Source: Massilia sp. WG5
Lineage (GTDB): Bacteria > Pseudomonadota > Gammaproteobacteria > Burkholderiales > Burkholderiaceae_D
Assembly (NCBI RefSeq): GCF_001412595.2
Contig: NZ_CP012640.2
Coordinates: 3,410,001 to 3,474,000, forward strand
Reading direction: 5' to 3'
Length of the DNA: 64,000 nt
A program made the translations under genes and the position numbers. Under the pieces are notes generated by a model that saw only the letters and a program-made list of their open reading frames with translations, was not told the DNA's origin and did not search any database. The stretch's first letter is position 1; the number at the start of each line of letters is the position of its first letter. Shown here piece by piece: positions 50,747-60,396 of this stretch.

Positions 50747-51325
50747 TCAGGCGGCGAGCAGCAGCGACAGCTGCAGCGCGCTGTTTTCCGCCGGGTGCTG
50801 GCGGAAGCCGCTCTTGGCGAAACGGTGCCAGCGTCCGGTCACATAGGACACCAGCAGGCTGGCGCGCGCGCCGACGTCTTCCTCGCGCCCGTGGCCCTGG
50901 GTGACGGCGACCCGCAGGGCTCCCTTGAACGCCAGCTCGACCTTGTCATAGAACTGGTTCATGCGCGACTGCAGGCGTTCGTCCTCGCCGACCAGGGCGT
51001 CGCCGATCAGCACCCGGGTCATGCCCGGATTGTTGGCGGCGAACGAGAGCAGCATCTGCAGCATCGCATGGGCCTGGGCCACGCCGTCGTCCTCGCGTGC
51101 CGTGATCTGGTTGCACACGCCGAACACGCTGGACTCGATGAATTCGATCAGTCCCTCGAACATCTGGGCCTTGCTGGCGAAGTGGCGGTACAGCGCCGCT
51201 TCCGACACCGACAGTTTGGCAGCCAGCGCCGCGGTCGTGATCTTCTCGCCCTTCGGTTGTTCCAGCATCGCCGCCAGGGCCTGGAGGATCTGCAGTTTTC
51301 GTTGGCCCGGCTTGGTGCTTGCCAT
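50747..51325 (-). CDS. slmA: Nucleoid occlusion factor SlmA (TetR family)
   Basis: SlmA binds DNA sites around the origin half of the chromosome and blocks FtsZ assembly over the nucleoid. The 192-aa product has a TetR HTH (ITTAALAAKLSVSEAALYRHF, about residues 29-49) and the SlmA-specific C-terminal body (FAANNPGMTRVLIGDALVGE, ASLLVSYVTGRWHRFAKSGF). The argB / nucleotidase / slmA neighbourhood supports the call. Confidence 0.93.
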   Translation of the reverse strand: MASTKPGQRKLQILQALAAMLEQPKGEKITTAALAAKLSVSEAALYRHFASKAQMFEGLIEFIESSVFGVCNQITAREDDGVAQAHAMLQMLLSFAANNPGMTRVLIGDALVGEDERLQSRMNQFYDKVELAFKGALRVAVTQGHGREEDVGARASLLVSYVTGRWHRFAKSGFRQHPAENSALQLSLLLAA

Positions 51326-51345
51326 GTTGTCCCGGTTCTCCGTGT

Positions 51346-52074
51346 TCAGGTCGATGAGCGCAGCCGGCGCAGGTGCGACGGCAGCTGAAGCACGGATTTT
51401 ACTTTGACATCGACATAGGCGGGTCGTTTTACCATCTTCGGCAGAGGGGCTTTGCCGATCGGATCGCTCATGCGCAGGTATTGCGTGACCCAGGCGGTGC
51501 GCACGCCGACGCGCTTGGCGTGCTTGAGGTTGACCAGGGTATCCTCGACCAGCACGCAGCGATGCGGCGCCAGTCGGTGCTTGCGCAGCAGGCGCCGCAG
51601 CATCAGCGTCGACGGCTTCGGGCGCAGCTGGCGGTGCACGTGCATGTCCTCGATCGCGATGTGGTGCGAGAAATGACGATGCAGGCCCATGTGGCGCATG
51701 ACCTCGGTCGAATACGCGGTCGGCGCGTTCGTCAGCAGGATCTTGCGGCCGGGCAGGCGCTTCATCAGGCGCGCCAGGCCGCGCTCCCAGCGCACCATCT
51801 CGCGCAGCGCTTGCAGATCGTGGGTCTCGCGCAGGAAATCGGCGGCGTCGACCTGGTGGTGACGGATCATGCCGAGCAGGGTGGCGCCGTAGCGCTTCCA
51901 GTAGCCGAGCCGGGCCGCGTTCACCGCCTCGATGCTGGCCGGCGTGACGCCGTCGCCGAGCACGCGCGCGATATAGGTGTTCATGTTGGCGCTAATCGCC
52001 GGAAAGATCGCGTGGGACGCGTCGTGCAGGGTGTTGTCGAGGTCGAACAGCCAGACGGGGGAGGGCTTGGGCAC
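51346..52074 (-). CDS. HAD superfamily pyrimidine 5'-nucleotidase
   Basis: The 242-aa product has HAD motif I LFDLDNTLHDA (Asp nucleophile near residue 11), motif II ILLTNAPTAYS, the Lys in RPKPSTLMLRRLL and motif IV VLVEDTLVNL. The SDT1-like family removes phosphate from pyrimidine nucleotides. The start is GTG at 52074 with AAGGAA upstream. It lies between argB/tRNA genes and slmA on the same strand. Confidence 0.92.
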   Translation of the reverse strand: MPKPSPVWLFDLDNTLHDASHAIFPAISANMNTYIARVLGDGVTPASIEAVNAARLGYWKRYGATLLGMIRHHQVDAADFLRETHDLQALREMVRWERGLARLMKRLPGRKILLTNAPTAYSTEVMRHMGLHRHFSHHIAIEDMHVHRQLRPKPSTLMLRRLLRKHRLAPHRCVLVEDTLVNLKHAKRVGVRTAWVTQYLRMSDPIGKAPLPKMVKRPAYVDVKVKSVLQLPSHLRRLRSST

Positions 52075-52090
52075 AGTGCGATTCCTTGAT

Positions 52091-52124
52091 AAAAAAAATG
52101 CCTCCGCGAGGGAGGCATTTTTTC
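52091..52124. terminator. Bidirectional intrinsic terminator
   Basis: ATGCCTCC and GGAGGCAT form a stem flanked by A and T runs on both sides, so it can act on either strand. On the minus strand it ends the tRNA transcript before the nucleotidase gene. Confidence 0.92.
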
Positions 52125-52130
52125 TGAATC

Positions 52131-52207
52131 TGGCGGAGCGGACGGGGCTCGAACCCGCGACCCCCGGCGTGACAGGCCGGTATTCTAACCAACTGAACTA
52201 CCGCTCC
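52131..52207 (-). tRNA. tRNA-Asp (GTC)
   Basis: The minus strand folds as a 77-base tRNA with acceptor GGAGCGG / CCGCTCC, anticodon loop CTGTCAC (anticodon GTC) between CCGGC and GCCGG, T-loop GGTTCGAGCC and an encoded CCA end. Confidence 0.97.
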
Positions 52208-52210
52208 AGA

Positions 52211-52285
<75 letters not shown>

Positions 52286-52327
52286 ATCGCTACTTCGTTT
52301 CGAAGCGACTTGAATCGCTGCAAAATT

Positions 52328-53257
52328 TCAGTGAGACCGGATCATAGTGCCAAAGGCCTGTTCGGTCAAGACTTCCAGCAATAAACTGTGTTCAATGCGC
52401 CCGTCGATGATGTGCACGGTATTGACGCCGGACTTGGCGGCGTCCAGCGCCGACGAGATTTTCGGCAGCATGCCGCCCGAAATCGTGCCGTCCGCGAACA
52501 TCTCATCGATCTCGCGCGCCGACAGGTCGGTCACCAGATTGCCCTGTTTGTCCTGCACGCCGGCGATGTTGGTCATCATGATCAGCTTTTCGGCTTTCAG
52601 GATTTCCGCGATCTTGCCGGCGACGACGTCGGCATTGATGTTGTAGGCCTGGCCATCCTGGCCGAAGCCGATCGGCGAGATGATCGGGATGAAGGCGTCA
52701 TCCTGCAGGGCTTTCACCACGGCCGGATTGATCGCCTCGATTTCGCCGACGAAGCCGATGTCGAGGAACTCGCCCGGCTTTTCCTTGTCCGGCATCGCCA
52801 TGCGGCGCGCACGGATCAGGCCGCCGTCCTTGCCGGTCAGGCCGACCGCCTGGCCGCCGTAGTGGTTGATCAGCATGACGATGTCCTGCTGGACTTCGCC
52901 GCCCAGCACCCACTCGACCACTTCCATGGTCTCTTCGTCGGTGATGCGCATGCCTTGCACGAAGGTGCCCTGCTTGCCGATCTTTTTCAGGGCGTTGTCG
53001 ATCTGCGGACCGCCGCCATGCACCACGACCGGGTTCATGCCGACCAGCTTCAGCAGGATGACGTCGCGCGCGAAGCCGTGCTTCAGGCGTTCGTCGGTCA
53101 TCGCGTTGCCGCCGTATTTGATGACGATGGTTTTTCCGTGGAAATTACGGATATAGGGAAGTGCTTCGGCCAGGATCTGCGCCTTGATCTGCGGCGAGAC
53201 CGCAGTCAGGTCGTTCTTCTGGTCGTCGCCCGTCATTGTGCTCAGCGTAGCGTTCAT
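52328..53257 (-). CDS. argB: Acetylglutamate kinase
   Basis: ArgB phosphorylates N-acetylglutamate, the second step of arginine synthesis. The 309-aa product has the amino-acid-kinase motifs [12 protein letters not shown] and [18 protein letters not shown], then [14 protein letters not shown] and the C-terminal [20 protein letters not shown]. The start at 53257 (MNATLST) or an internal ATG at 53236 (MTGDDQKND) are both possible. It precedes the two tRNA genes on the same strand. Confidence 0.97.
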   Translation of the reverse strand: MNATLSTMTGDDQKNDLTAVSPQIKAQILAEALPYIRNFHGKTIVIKYGGNAMTDERLKHGFARDVILLKLVGMNPVVVHGGGPQIDNALKKIGKQGTFVQGMRITDEETMEVVEWVLGGEVQQDIVMLINHYGGQAVGLTGKDGGLIRARRMAMPDKEKPGEFLDIGFVGEIEAINPAVVKALQDDAFIPIISPIGFGQDGQAYNINADVVAGKIAEILKAEKLIMMTNIAGVQDKQGNLVTDLSAREIDEMFADGTISGGMLPKISSALDAAKSGVNTVHIIDGRIEHSLLLEVLTEQAFGTMIRSH

Positions 53258-53365
53258 TAGGGGTCCAAAAAGAATTTGCGAGATTTTACAGGCAATGGCC
53301 CGTCGCAGTGCGCATTATAAAGGCAGCTTGTTGTATTTTCCGGCCCGCCCCGTTAAGGTGGGGCC

Positions 53366-53575
53366 ATGAGCACTTGTATTCGTTGCGGCGCGGCGTTCGG
53401 CTGCGCCATGGTCGATGGCGGCACCGAGCCCTGCTGGTGCACCGCCTTGCCGCCGGTCGTGCCGGTACCATCCGGCGCGCGGGCGCCCGCAGCCGGCTGC
53501 TGGTGTCCCGCCTGTCTGCGCCAGCATATCGCGCAACAGGCCGGCGCGTCGCCGGACACGTCCGGAGCAGCGTGA
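53366..53575 (+). CDS. Cysteine-rich CWC family protein
   Basis: The 69-aa protein has eight cysteines in the pattern CxxC (4, 7), C13, CWC (23, 25) and CWCxxC (45, 47, 50), which matches the Cys_rich_CWC family. Zinc binding is likely; the function is unknown. It is divergent from argB. Confidence 0.85.
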   Translation: MSTCIRCGAAFGCAMVDGGTEPCWCTALPPVVPVPSGARAPAAGCWCPACLRQHIAQQAGASPDTSGAA

Positions 53576-53579
53576 AGCC

Positions 53580-54683
53580 TCAACGCCGGGTACGGAAGAA
53601 ACGCATCATTTCGCGGCTGGCGTCCGGGCCCTTGGCGTCCGTATAGGTGCCGAGGACATTCCCCCCCGACCAGGCATGGCCGAAGCCGTGCACCAGCCAG
53701 TGTTCCGCGTGGATCGTGCCGTCCGGATGGCTGTGCACGGTGCGCGTGTAGGCATGGCCATCGGGCACCCGGCCCGGCTCGACCACCACCTGTTCTCCCG
53801 TGTGGCGGCGCCGGCGCCGGATCAGCTCCTCGCCATTCGCCGGGTGTACCGTGGTGTCCTGGTCGCCGTGGAACACGATGATCGGCAGTTCGCGCACCTT
53901 GTTGCCCTTGGGGCGGCGGAAATCGCCTTTCATGGCGGCCATCGCCGTCGGCAGGTCGTGCGCGGCCGCGAAAGGCAGGCCGGAATGCACGCCCACCGCC
54001 GCGTACAGCTCGGGATACAGCGTGCCCAGGATGGCCGACATCGCGCCGCCGGCCGACAGGCCCGCCACGTACACCTGTTCCGGATCGACCGCATAGCGCG
54101 CCATCAGGTCGCGCGTCAGCCCGGCGATGATCGACGGTTCGCCCTGGTCGCGCTGCTGGTCGACCGCATTGAACCAGTTCCAGCAGCGGTGCGCATTCGC
54201 CTGCTGCGACTGGGCCGGATACACGACCAGGCAATTCCACTCCTCGGCCAGCGCGTTCATGCCGGTGCCGAGCGCAAAGTCGTCGGGATTCTGGGTGCAG
54301 CCGTGCAGCATCACCAGCAGCGGCGAAGGCTGGCCGGTATAGCTGCCCGGGACGTACAGCTTGTAGTCGCGGGTGCCGGCGTCGTTGGTGAAGGAACCGT
54401 CGATGAAGCGCCCGGGCAGGCCGATCGCGGCCGCACCGCTCGACAGCGGCGGCGCATTGAAGGGATTCACGGACTGGCCGATACGGCTCAGGCCGGCCAG
54501 CATGTCGGAAGCGGAATCGATATTCACCGGCTTGGCGGCCGGCTTCAATTTCCGCGCCGGGTGCATGCTGGAGGCAGTCTTGATCGATTCCCGCATCACG
54601 GTGCGCGCCACGGAGGGGCCGCGGCGCATCAGGGAACGGGTGGCGGCGCGCATCTGCGCCAGCAGTTTATTGCTTAGGGTCAT
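53580..54683 (-). CDS. PHB depolymerase family esterase
   Basis: The 367-aa product has an N-terminal basic, hydrophilic region rather than a clear signal peptide, then an esterase/PHB-depolymerase domain. The oxyanion region is LLVMLHGCTQNPDDFALGTG, the lipase box is VAGLSAGGAMS (Ser nucleophile), and HGDQDTTVHPANG and HGFGHAWSGG supply Asp and His. The substrate could be PHB, feruloyl or acetyl esters. The ATG at 54683 follows AAGGAGG; the longer upstream frame to 54791 is not used. It converges with the CWC gene. Confidence 0.9.
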   Translation of the reverse strand: MTLSNKLLAQMRAATRSLMRRGPSVARTVMRESIKTASSMHPARKLKPAAKPVNIDSASDMLAGLSRIGQSVNPFNAPPLSSGAAAIGLPGRFIDGSFTNDAGTRDYKLYVPGSYTGQPSPLLVMLHGCTQNPDDFALGTGMNALAEEWNCLVVYPAQSQQANAHRCWNWFNAVDQQRDQGEPSIIAGLTRDLMARYAVDPEQVYVAGLSAGGAMSAILGTLYPELYAAVGVHSGLPFAAAHDLPTAMAAMKGDFRRPKGNKVRELPIIVFHGDQDTTVHPANGEELIRRRRRHTGEQVVVEPGRVPDGHAYTRTVHSHPDGTIHAEHWLVHGFGHAWSGGNVLGTYTDAKGPDASREMMRFFRTRR

Positions 54684-54789
54684 CGGCCCTCCTTGTGATT
54701 GGCCATGCCGCAGTCTTGGTCGGAAAGCTTGCGTCAACCTGACAGCGTGGTACAAGCGCAAACCGACCGGATACGGTAATCTGCGCAGC

Positions 54790-55221
54790 ATGAGTCCAAC
54801 ATTTCAGCCGGGGATCCGGTTCGAGTGGCGTTACACGGTACCTGAACGGGCGACCGTGCCGCAGCTCTACCAAGATACCCCATTCTGCCTCGACATGCCG
54901 GAGGTGCTCGCTACCGGATACATGGTCGGGATGATGGAGCTTGCCTGTGTGCATGGCATGATGCCTTACATGGACTGGCCCCGCGAACAGAGCCTGGGCA
55001 CCATGGTCAGCTTCCAGCACCTGGCGCCGACGCCGCCCGGCATGACCCTGCATGTGAAGGGGGAGGTCATCGAAGTCGAGGGCCGCCGCGTGCGTTTCAA
55101 GGTCGAAGCCTGGGACGATGTCGAACGCATCTGCGAAGGCATCCACGAACGCCATGTGATCGACCCGGCGCGCTTCCAGGCCAGACTGGCAAGCAAGATC
55201 GACAAAGCTGCATCGACATGA
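54790..55221 (+). CDS. Hotdog-fold thioesterase family protein
   Basis: The 143-aa product has the pattern of FlK-like thioesterases: TPFCLDMPEVLATGYMVGMM, then ELACVHGMMPYMD with a conserved Glu/His, and LAPTPPGMTLHVKGEV. It would hydrolyse acyl-CoA; the substrate is unknown. It is divergent from the esterase gene and overlaps the DUF1289 gene by four bases. Confidence 0.85.
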   Translation: MSPTFQPGIRFEWRYTVPERATVPQLYQDTPFCLDMPEVLATGYMVGMMELACVHGMMPYMDWPREQSLGTMVSFQHLAPTPPGMTLHVKGEVIEVEGRRVRFKVEAWDDVERICEGIHERHVIDPARFQARLASKIDKAAST

Positions 55222-55412
55222 CGAATCCGGAAGACCGCACCCCTGTCCCATCCCCCTGCATCAACGTGTGCCGCATGGTCCGCGAGACCGGCCTGTGCGA
55301 AGGCTGCCTGCGCACCATCGACGAGATCGTCGCGTGGGGCACTGCCTCCGACGCTGACAAGCGCGCCGTGTGGGCCGAGATCCGGCGCCGCGAAGCCCGG
55401 CTGTTCGAGTGA
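55218..55412 (+). CDS. DUF1289 domain protein
   Basis: The 64-aa product carries CINVCRMVRETGLCEGCLRT, the four-cysteine DUF1289 motif, probably binding iron-sulfur or zinc. It is coupled to the thioesterase gene upstream and to the MBL hydrolase downstream by overlapping starts and stops, so the three probably form one operon. The function is unknown. Confidence 0.9.
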   Translation: MTNPEDRTPVPSPCINVCRMVRETGLCEGCLRTIDEIVAWGTASDADKRAVWAEIRRREARLFE

Positions 55413-56317
55413 TGCGGCTGCCGGCCTCGATGCGGGTGTTCGAGCGCGGCTGGCTGTCCGCCAACAACATCCTGTTCCTCGGCCGCGACCAGACCACCCT
55501 GGTCGACAGCGGCTACGTGACGCATGCCGGCCAGACGCTGGCGCTGGTCCGGCAGGCGCTCGGCACGCGGGCGCTGGACCGCGTCGCCAACACCCATCTG
55601 CACGCCGACCATTGCGGCGGCAACGCAGCCTTGCAGGAAGCCTTCGGCTGCCGGATCGCGATTCCCGCCTTCGAGGCCGATAAAGTCCGCGACTGGGACG
55701 AGGACGCGCTCAGTTATCGGGCCACCGGCCAGCAGTGCGCACGATTTACCTTCGACGAGACGCTGTCGCCGGGCGCGGTGCTGGCGATGGGCGACCTGCA
55801 CTGGCAGGTCCTGAGCGCGCCGGGCCACGATCCGCACGCGCTGCTGTTCTGGTGCGCAGGCGAGGGCATCCTGATCGCCGGCGACGCCCTGTGGCAGAAC
55901 GGTTTCGGGGTGGTCTTCCCGGAACTGGCCGGCGAACCGGGTTTCGCCGATGTGCGCGCCACGCTCGACCTGATCGCCTCGCTCGATGCGCGCCTGGTCA
56001 TTCCCGGCCACGGCGCGCCGTTCACCGACGTCGAGGCGGCCCTGCAGCGGGCCCGGTCGAGGCTGGATTACCTGGCCGCCGACCCGGTGCGCAATGCCGA
56101 GAACGCCGTCAAGGTCCTGCTGAAATTCCTGCTGCTCGAGCGCCGCGCCATGCCGCTGGCCGACGTCGACGCCCTGTTCGGCACGGTGCCGCTGCTGGTG
56201 CTGGCGCGCCAGCGTTTCTTGAGGCGGCCGGCCGCCGAGCTGGCGCAGTGGGCGATGACGGCGCTGGTCAAGGCCGGCGCGGCGCGCATCGAAGGCGACC
56301 TGCTGGTGGATGCCTGA
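55412..56317 (+). CDS. MBL fold metallo-hydrolase
   Basis: The 301-aa product has the zinc motif NTHLHADHCGGNAALQ (HxHxDH) and later APGHDPHALLFW and VIPGHGAPFT with further His ligands. A C-terminal helical extension (residues about 220-301) follows. It may be a glyoxalase II or lactonase-type enzyme; the substrate is unknown. Its ATG at 55412 overlaps the DUF1289 stop. Confidence 0.9.
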   Translation: MRLPASMRVFERGWLSANNILFLGRDQTTLVDSGYVTHAGQTLALVRQALGTRALDRVANTHLHADHCGGNAALQEAFGCRIAIPAFEADKVRDWDEDALSYRATGQQCARFTFDETLSPGAVLAMGDLHWQVLSAPGHDPHALLFWCAGEGILIAGDALWQNGFGVVFPELAGEPGFADVRATLDLIASLDARLVIPGHGAPFTDVEAALQRARSRLDYLAADPVRNAENAVKVLLKFLLLERRAMPLADVDALFGTVPLLVLARQRFLRRPAAELAQWAMTALVKAGAARIEGDLLVDA

Positions 56318-56414
56318 ATTAGAGTCGAGAATCTAGCACGGTCGTGCTTTTTTGAATCTATAATCGGGCAGTGGTCCGATCAACCCTTCATTGCAAACTT
56401 CACCGGGAACATCC

Positions 56415-57374
56415 ATGGCGCTGCCTACCGTCCTGCAAGACCTTTCCTTACCCGTCATCGCGTCGCCGATGTTCATCGCCAGCGGCCCGGCCCTGGTCGC
56501 CGCGCAGTGCAAGGCTGGCATCGTCGGTTCCTTCCCGGCGCTGAACGCGCGCCCGGCCGAGCAGCTCGACGTCTGGCTGACCGAACTGCAGCGTGAACTG
56601 GCCGACTACCAGGCAGCGCATCCCGATCAAAAGCTCGGTCCGATCGCCGTGAACCAGATCGTGCACCAGTCGAATGACCGCCTGGCGCATGACGTCGAGG
56701 TCTGCGTGAAGCACCAGGTGCCGATCATCATTTCCTCGCTGCGCGCGCCGCCGCAGGAGATGCTGGATGCGGTGCACGCCTACGGCGGCATCGTGCTGCA
56801 CGACGTGGTCTCGATCCGCCATGCCGAGAAGGCGCTGGAAGCGGGCGTCGACGGCCTGATCCTGGTCGCGGCCGGCGCCGGCGGCCATGCGGGGGCTTTG
56901 TCGCCGTTCGCGCTGGTGGGGGAGGTGCGCAAGTTCTTCGACGGTCCGATCGCCCTGTCCGGTGCAATCGCCACCGGCGACGCGATCCTGGCGGCGCAGG
57001 CCATGGGCGCCGACTTCGCCTACATCGGCTCGCGCTGGCTGGCGACCAGGGAATCGAACGTCAGCGAGGCCTACCGCGACGCGATCGTGGACTCGAGCGC
57101 GGCGGACGTCGTGTACACCAACCTGTTTACGGGCGTGCACGGCAACTACCTGAAAAAATCGATCGTGGCGGCCGGGCTGGATCCGGACAACCTGCCGGTG
57201 TCGGACAAGAGCAAGATGAGTTTCGGCGCCGGCAGCGCCAAGGCCTGGCGCGACATCTGGGGCGCGGGGCAGGGCGTCGGGTTGATGGACGATGTGCCGA
57301 CGGTGGCGGAGATGGTGGAGCGGTTGAAACAGCAGTATCAGGCGGCCAGGGAAAGACTGGGCCTGAAGGCGTGA
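56415..57374 (+). CDS. Nitronate monooxygenase (2-nitropropane dioxygenase family)
   Basis: The 319-aa FMN-dependent TIM-barrel protein begins PTVLQDLSLPVIASPMFIAS and has the FMN-binding VDGLILVAAGAGGHAGALSP and IALSGAIATGDAILAAQAMG, then GADFAYIGSRWLAT. It oxidises nitronates or related compounds. The ATG at 56415 is preferred to the upstream ATG at 56391. It is followed by a REP-like element. Confidence 0.92.
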   Translation: MALPTVLQDLSLPVIASPMFIASGPALVAAQCKAGIVGSFPALNARPAEQLDVWLTELQRELADYQAAHPDQKLGPIAVNQIVHQSNDRLAHDVEVCVKHQVPIIISSLRAPPQEMLDAVHAYGGIVLHDVVSIRHAEKALEAGVDGLILVAAGAGGHAGALSPFALVGEVRKFFDGPIALSGAIATGDAILAAQAMGADFAYIGSRWLATRESNVSEAYRDAIVDSSAADVVYTNLFTGVHGNYLKKSIVAAGLDPDNLPVSDKSKMSFGAGSAKAWRDIWGAGQGVGLMDDVPTVAEMVERLKQQYQAARERLGLKA

Positions 57375-57388
57375 GTTAGCCGGCGAGC

Positions 57389-57488
57389 CGTCGTCCCCGC
57401 GCAGGCGGGGACCCGAGTTCGGCGATCAGCGCGAACGTGTAAAGGCTATTTCACGTAAACCTGGGTTCCCGCCTGCGCGGGAACGACG
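57389..57488. repeat. REP-like palindromic element, copy 2
   Basis: Inverted arms CGTCGTCCCCGCGCAGGCGG (from 57389) and CCGCCTGCGCGGGAACGACG (to 57488) match copy 1 at 16675 almost exactly, with an unrelated 40-base centre. It lies between the convergent nitronate monooxygenase and hpt genes, the same setting as copy 1. Confidence 0.85.
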
Positions 57489-57514
57489 TTCAAACGCGGT
57501 TTCGGCCGCGCGCC

Positions 57515-58129
57515 TCAAGCCGCGGGCGCCGCCGGCGGTGCTTCCTCCACCTGCTTGTCTTCTTCCTTGATCACCCACAGCCCCGGCAGGTTACGCCAGT
57601 AGCCATGCGCATCCATGCCGAAGCCGACCACGAACTTGTTCGGGATGGTCAAGCCGACGATATCCGCCTGCACCGGCTTCTTGCGGCCCAGGTCCTTGTC
57701 GGCGAACACGGCCAGGATCACCTCGGCCGCGCCCATGTCGAGCAGGCGCTGCTTCACGTGGGCCAGGGTCTCGCCTTCGTCGAGGATGTCGTCGACCACG
57801 ATGATGGTGCGGCCCGCCACGTTCTGGCGCGGAATCACCTTCCACACGACTTCACCGCCGCGGTCCAGGTCGCCGTAGCGGGTGACGTGGATGTAGTCGA
57901 ATTCGAGCGGGAAGCTGAGTTGCGGCAGCAGGTGGCCGGTGAAGACCACCGCGCCACCCATCACGCCCAGCACCAGCGGGAAGGCGCCGATGGCGTCGTT
58001 GTCGAAACGTGCGTTCAGCACGTCGGCGACATTGCGCACCGCGGTCTGGACGGTGTCGGCGCTGACGAGTTCTTCGGCACGGGAGAGCAGTTCGCGGGCG
58101 CGGTTGTAGTGGAAATCCTGTTCTTGCAT
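57515..58129 (-). CDS. Hypoxanthine-guanine phosphoribosyltransferase
   Basis: The 204-aa purine-salvage enzyme has VLGVMGGAVVFTGHLLPQL near the N-terminus, FDYIHVTRYGD (active-site flexible loop) and the PRPP motif IIVVDDILDEGETLAHVKQR. It converts hypoxanthine or guanine to IMP or GMP. The C-terminus has an acidic/alanine extension (VEEAPPAAPAA). It is convergent with the nitronate monooxygenase and divergent from the peptidase. Confidence 0.92.
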   Translation of the reverse strand: MQEQDFHYNRARELLSRAEELVSADTVQTAVRNVADVLNARFDNDAIGAFPLVLGVMGGAVVFTGHLLPQLSFPLEFDYIHVTRYGDLDRGGEVVWKVIPRQNVAGRTIIVVDDILDEGETLAHVKQRLLDMGAAEVILAVFADKDLGRKKPVQADIVGLTIPNKFVVGFGMDAHGYWRNLPGLWVIKEEDKQVEEAPPAAPAA

Positions 58130-58313
58130 AGTTTATCGTGAGAAAAAGAATTCAAGTCCGATTATCCGTCAGAATGCCGCCGGCTGCGATTCGCTTGCTC
58201 CGGGCAGATCGACAGATTGATGTTCCAACGCAATCAGGCTCCTGCGCCACATCCGGACAGAGGGGCGTATCATACGCAGATTGGAGAATCCACAACACAT
58301 AAAAATCCCGAAT

Positions 58314-60131
58314 ATGTCAGCAACCGACACCACTGCCCTGCGCGCCGAACGTCTTGCCCAGCTGCGCGCCGCGATGGCGCGCCACCAGGTCGACGCCTTC
58401 ATCGTTCCCTCCGCCGACCCGCACCTGTCCGAGTACCTGCCCGGGCGCTGGAAAGGGCGCGAATGGCTGTCGGGCTTCACCGGCTCGGTCGGCACCTTCA
58501 TCGCCACCCGGGATGTCGCCGGCGTCTGGACCGACGGCCGCTATTACACCCAGGCCGAGCAGGAACTGGCGGGCACCGAGATCCGCCTGATGAAGATCCC
58601 GTCGGGCGCCAGCCTGCTGCACATCGACTGGCTGGCCGACACCATGCAGCCCGGCCAGACCGTCGCCGTCGACGCCCGCGTGCTGGGCCTGGCCGTGGCG
58701 CGCCTGCTGGAAGACGCATTGACGGCGCGCGGCGTCAAGCTGCGCACGGATCTCGACCTGCTGGACGAGATCTGGAGCGACCGTCCCGGCCTGCCGCCCG
58801 AGGCCGTGTACGAGCACGAGGCGCCCTACGCCTGCACCTCGCGCGCCGACAAGCTGCACGCGACCCGCAACGCGATGGCGAAACTGGGCGCCGAGCGCCA
58901 TTTCATCTCGACCCTGGACGACATCGCCTACCTGTTCAACCTGCGCGGCGCCGACGTCAGCTACAACCCGGTGTTCGTGGCCCATGCGCTGGTCGAGCCG
59001 TCGGGCGCGACGCTGTTCGTCGCCGAGGGCAAGATCCCGGCCGCGCTGCGCGAGCGCCTGGCGCAGGATGGCGTGCGCGTCGCCCCGTACGACCAGGCGG
59101 CCCGGGCCTTGGCCGCGCTACCGGCGGACAGCGCCCTGCTGCTCGATCCGCGCCGCGTCACCGCCGGCATGCGCCAGGCCGTACCCGCGGGCGTGCGCGT
59201 GGTCGAGGCGATCAACCCGACCACCTTCGCCAAGTCGCGCAAGCTGCCGCCCGAAGCCGACCACGTGCGCGACGCCATGGAGCAGGACGGCGCGGCCCTG
59301 TGCGAATTCTTCGCCTGGCTCGAACCGACCCTGCTTGATGCCGACCGCGCGCCGCTCACCGAGCTCATGATCGACGAGCAGATCACCGCGGCGCGCGCGC
59401 GCCGTCCGGGCTTCGTGAGCCCCAGCTTCGGCACCATCGCCGGCTTCAACGCCAACGGCGCGATCATGCATTACCGCGCCACGCCCGAGAACCATGCCGT
59501 GATCGAGGGCGACGGCCTGCTGCTGATCGACTCGGGCGGCCAGTACCTGGGCGGCACCACCGACATCACCCGCGTGGTCCCGGTCGGCACGGCATCAAGC
59601 GCGCAGAAGCGCGACTTCACGCTGGTGCTGAAAGGGATGATCAACCTGTCGGTGGCGCGCTTCCCGCGCGGCACCCGCGGCCCGATGCTGGACGCCCTGG
59701 CGCGTGCGCCGATCTGGGCCGCCGGCATCGACTACGGCCACGGCACCGGCCACGGCGTCGGCTACTTCATGAACGTGCACGAAGGCCCGCAGGTGATCTC
59801 GCCGACCGCCATGCCCGAGCCGCACACCGCGATCGAGCCGGGCATGATCACCTCGAACGAGCCGGGCATCTACCGCCCCGGCCACTGGGGCATCCGCATC
59901 GAGAACCTGGTGCTGGCCCAGGTGGCCGAGACCACGGAGTTCGGCGAGTTCCTCGGCTTCGAAACGCTGACCCTGTGCCCGATCGACACCCGCTGCATCG
60001 ACATGTCCCTGATGCGCGGCGACGAGGTCGCGTGGCTGAACGACTACCACCGCAGCGTGCGCGCACGCCTGCTGCCGCTGGTCGACGGCGCCGCGCGCGA
60101 CTGGCTCGAACAACGTACCCGGGAGATCTGA
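58314..60131 (+). CDS. Aminopeptidase P family protein (M24B)
   Basis: The 605-aa metallopeptidase is the long three-domain type that cleaves X-Pro bonds. Two N-terminal creatinase-like domains (VDAFIVPSADPHLSEYLPGR) precede the pita-bread domain with metal ligands in LLIDSGGQYLGGTTDITR, GHGTGHGVGYFMNVHEGP and SNEPGIYRPGHWGIRIEN. The ATG at 58314 is chosen on family length; the frame could begin at a TTG at 58281. Confidence 0.94.
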   Translation: MSATDTTALRAERLAQLRAAMARHQVDAFIVPSADPHLSEYLPGRWKGREWLSGFTGSVGTFIATRDVAGVWTDGRYYTQAEQELAGTEIRLMKIPSGASLLHIDWLADTMQPGQTVAVDARVLGLAVARLLEDALTARGVKLRTDLDLLDEIWSDRPGLPPEAVYEHEAPYACTSRADKLHATRNAMAKLGAERHFISTLDDIAYLFNLRGADVSYNPVFVAHALVEPSGATLFVAEGKIPAALRERLAQDGVRVAPYDQAARALAALPADSALLLDPRRVTAGMRQAVPAGVRVVEAINPTTFAKSRKLPPEADHVRDAMEQDGAALCEFFAWLEPTLLDADRAPLTELMIDEQITAARARRPGFVSPSFGTIAGFNANGAIMHYRATPENHAVIEGDGLLLIDSGGQYLGGTTDITRVVPVGTASSAQKRDFTLVLKGMINLSVARFPRGTRGPMLDALARAPIWAAGIDYGHGTGHGVGYFMNVHEGPQVISPTAMPEPHTAIEPGMITSNEPGIYRPGHWGIRIENLVLAQVAETTEFGEFLGFETLTLCPIDTRCIDMSLMRGDEVAWLNDYHRSVRARLLPLVDGAARDWLEQRTREI

Positions 60132-60132
60132 G

Positions 60133-60396
60133 ATGGCAGCCGGCGTCCGTTCCACCCGCGCCAGCGCCGCCGTCGATCGGCTCAAGCGGCGCACCGGCAT
60201 CACCACCTATTCGATGGCGCGCACCGGCGCCGGCCACTTCTTCCTGGCGGAGAAGGCCGGCGCGCCGCCGCTGTGCCCACCGATGGAGCTGGACGACTTC
60301 GTGAAGTTCGTCGACGGCCTCGGACCGCAACCGGAAAAGCGCATCACCAAGAACGATGCCGCTTTCGAAAAGCAGCTGGTGCGCAAGAAGCCGTGA
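60133..60396 (+). CDS. Hypothetical protein, 87 aa
   Basis: The small basic protein (about 25 percent Lys/Arg/His) shows the stretch RLKRRTGITTYSMARTGAGH and a C-terminal KNDAAFEKQLVRKKP. The family is unknown. It starts one base after the peptidase stop codon and overlaps the next gene by four bases, so it lies in an operon. Confidence 0.7.
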   Translation: MAAGVRSTRASAAVDRLKRRTGITTYSMARTGAGHFFLAEKAGAPPLCPPMELDDFVKFVDGLGPQPEKRITKNDAAFEKQLVRKKP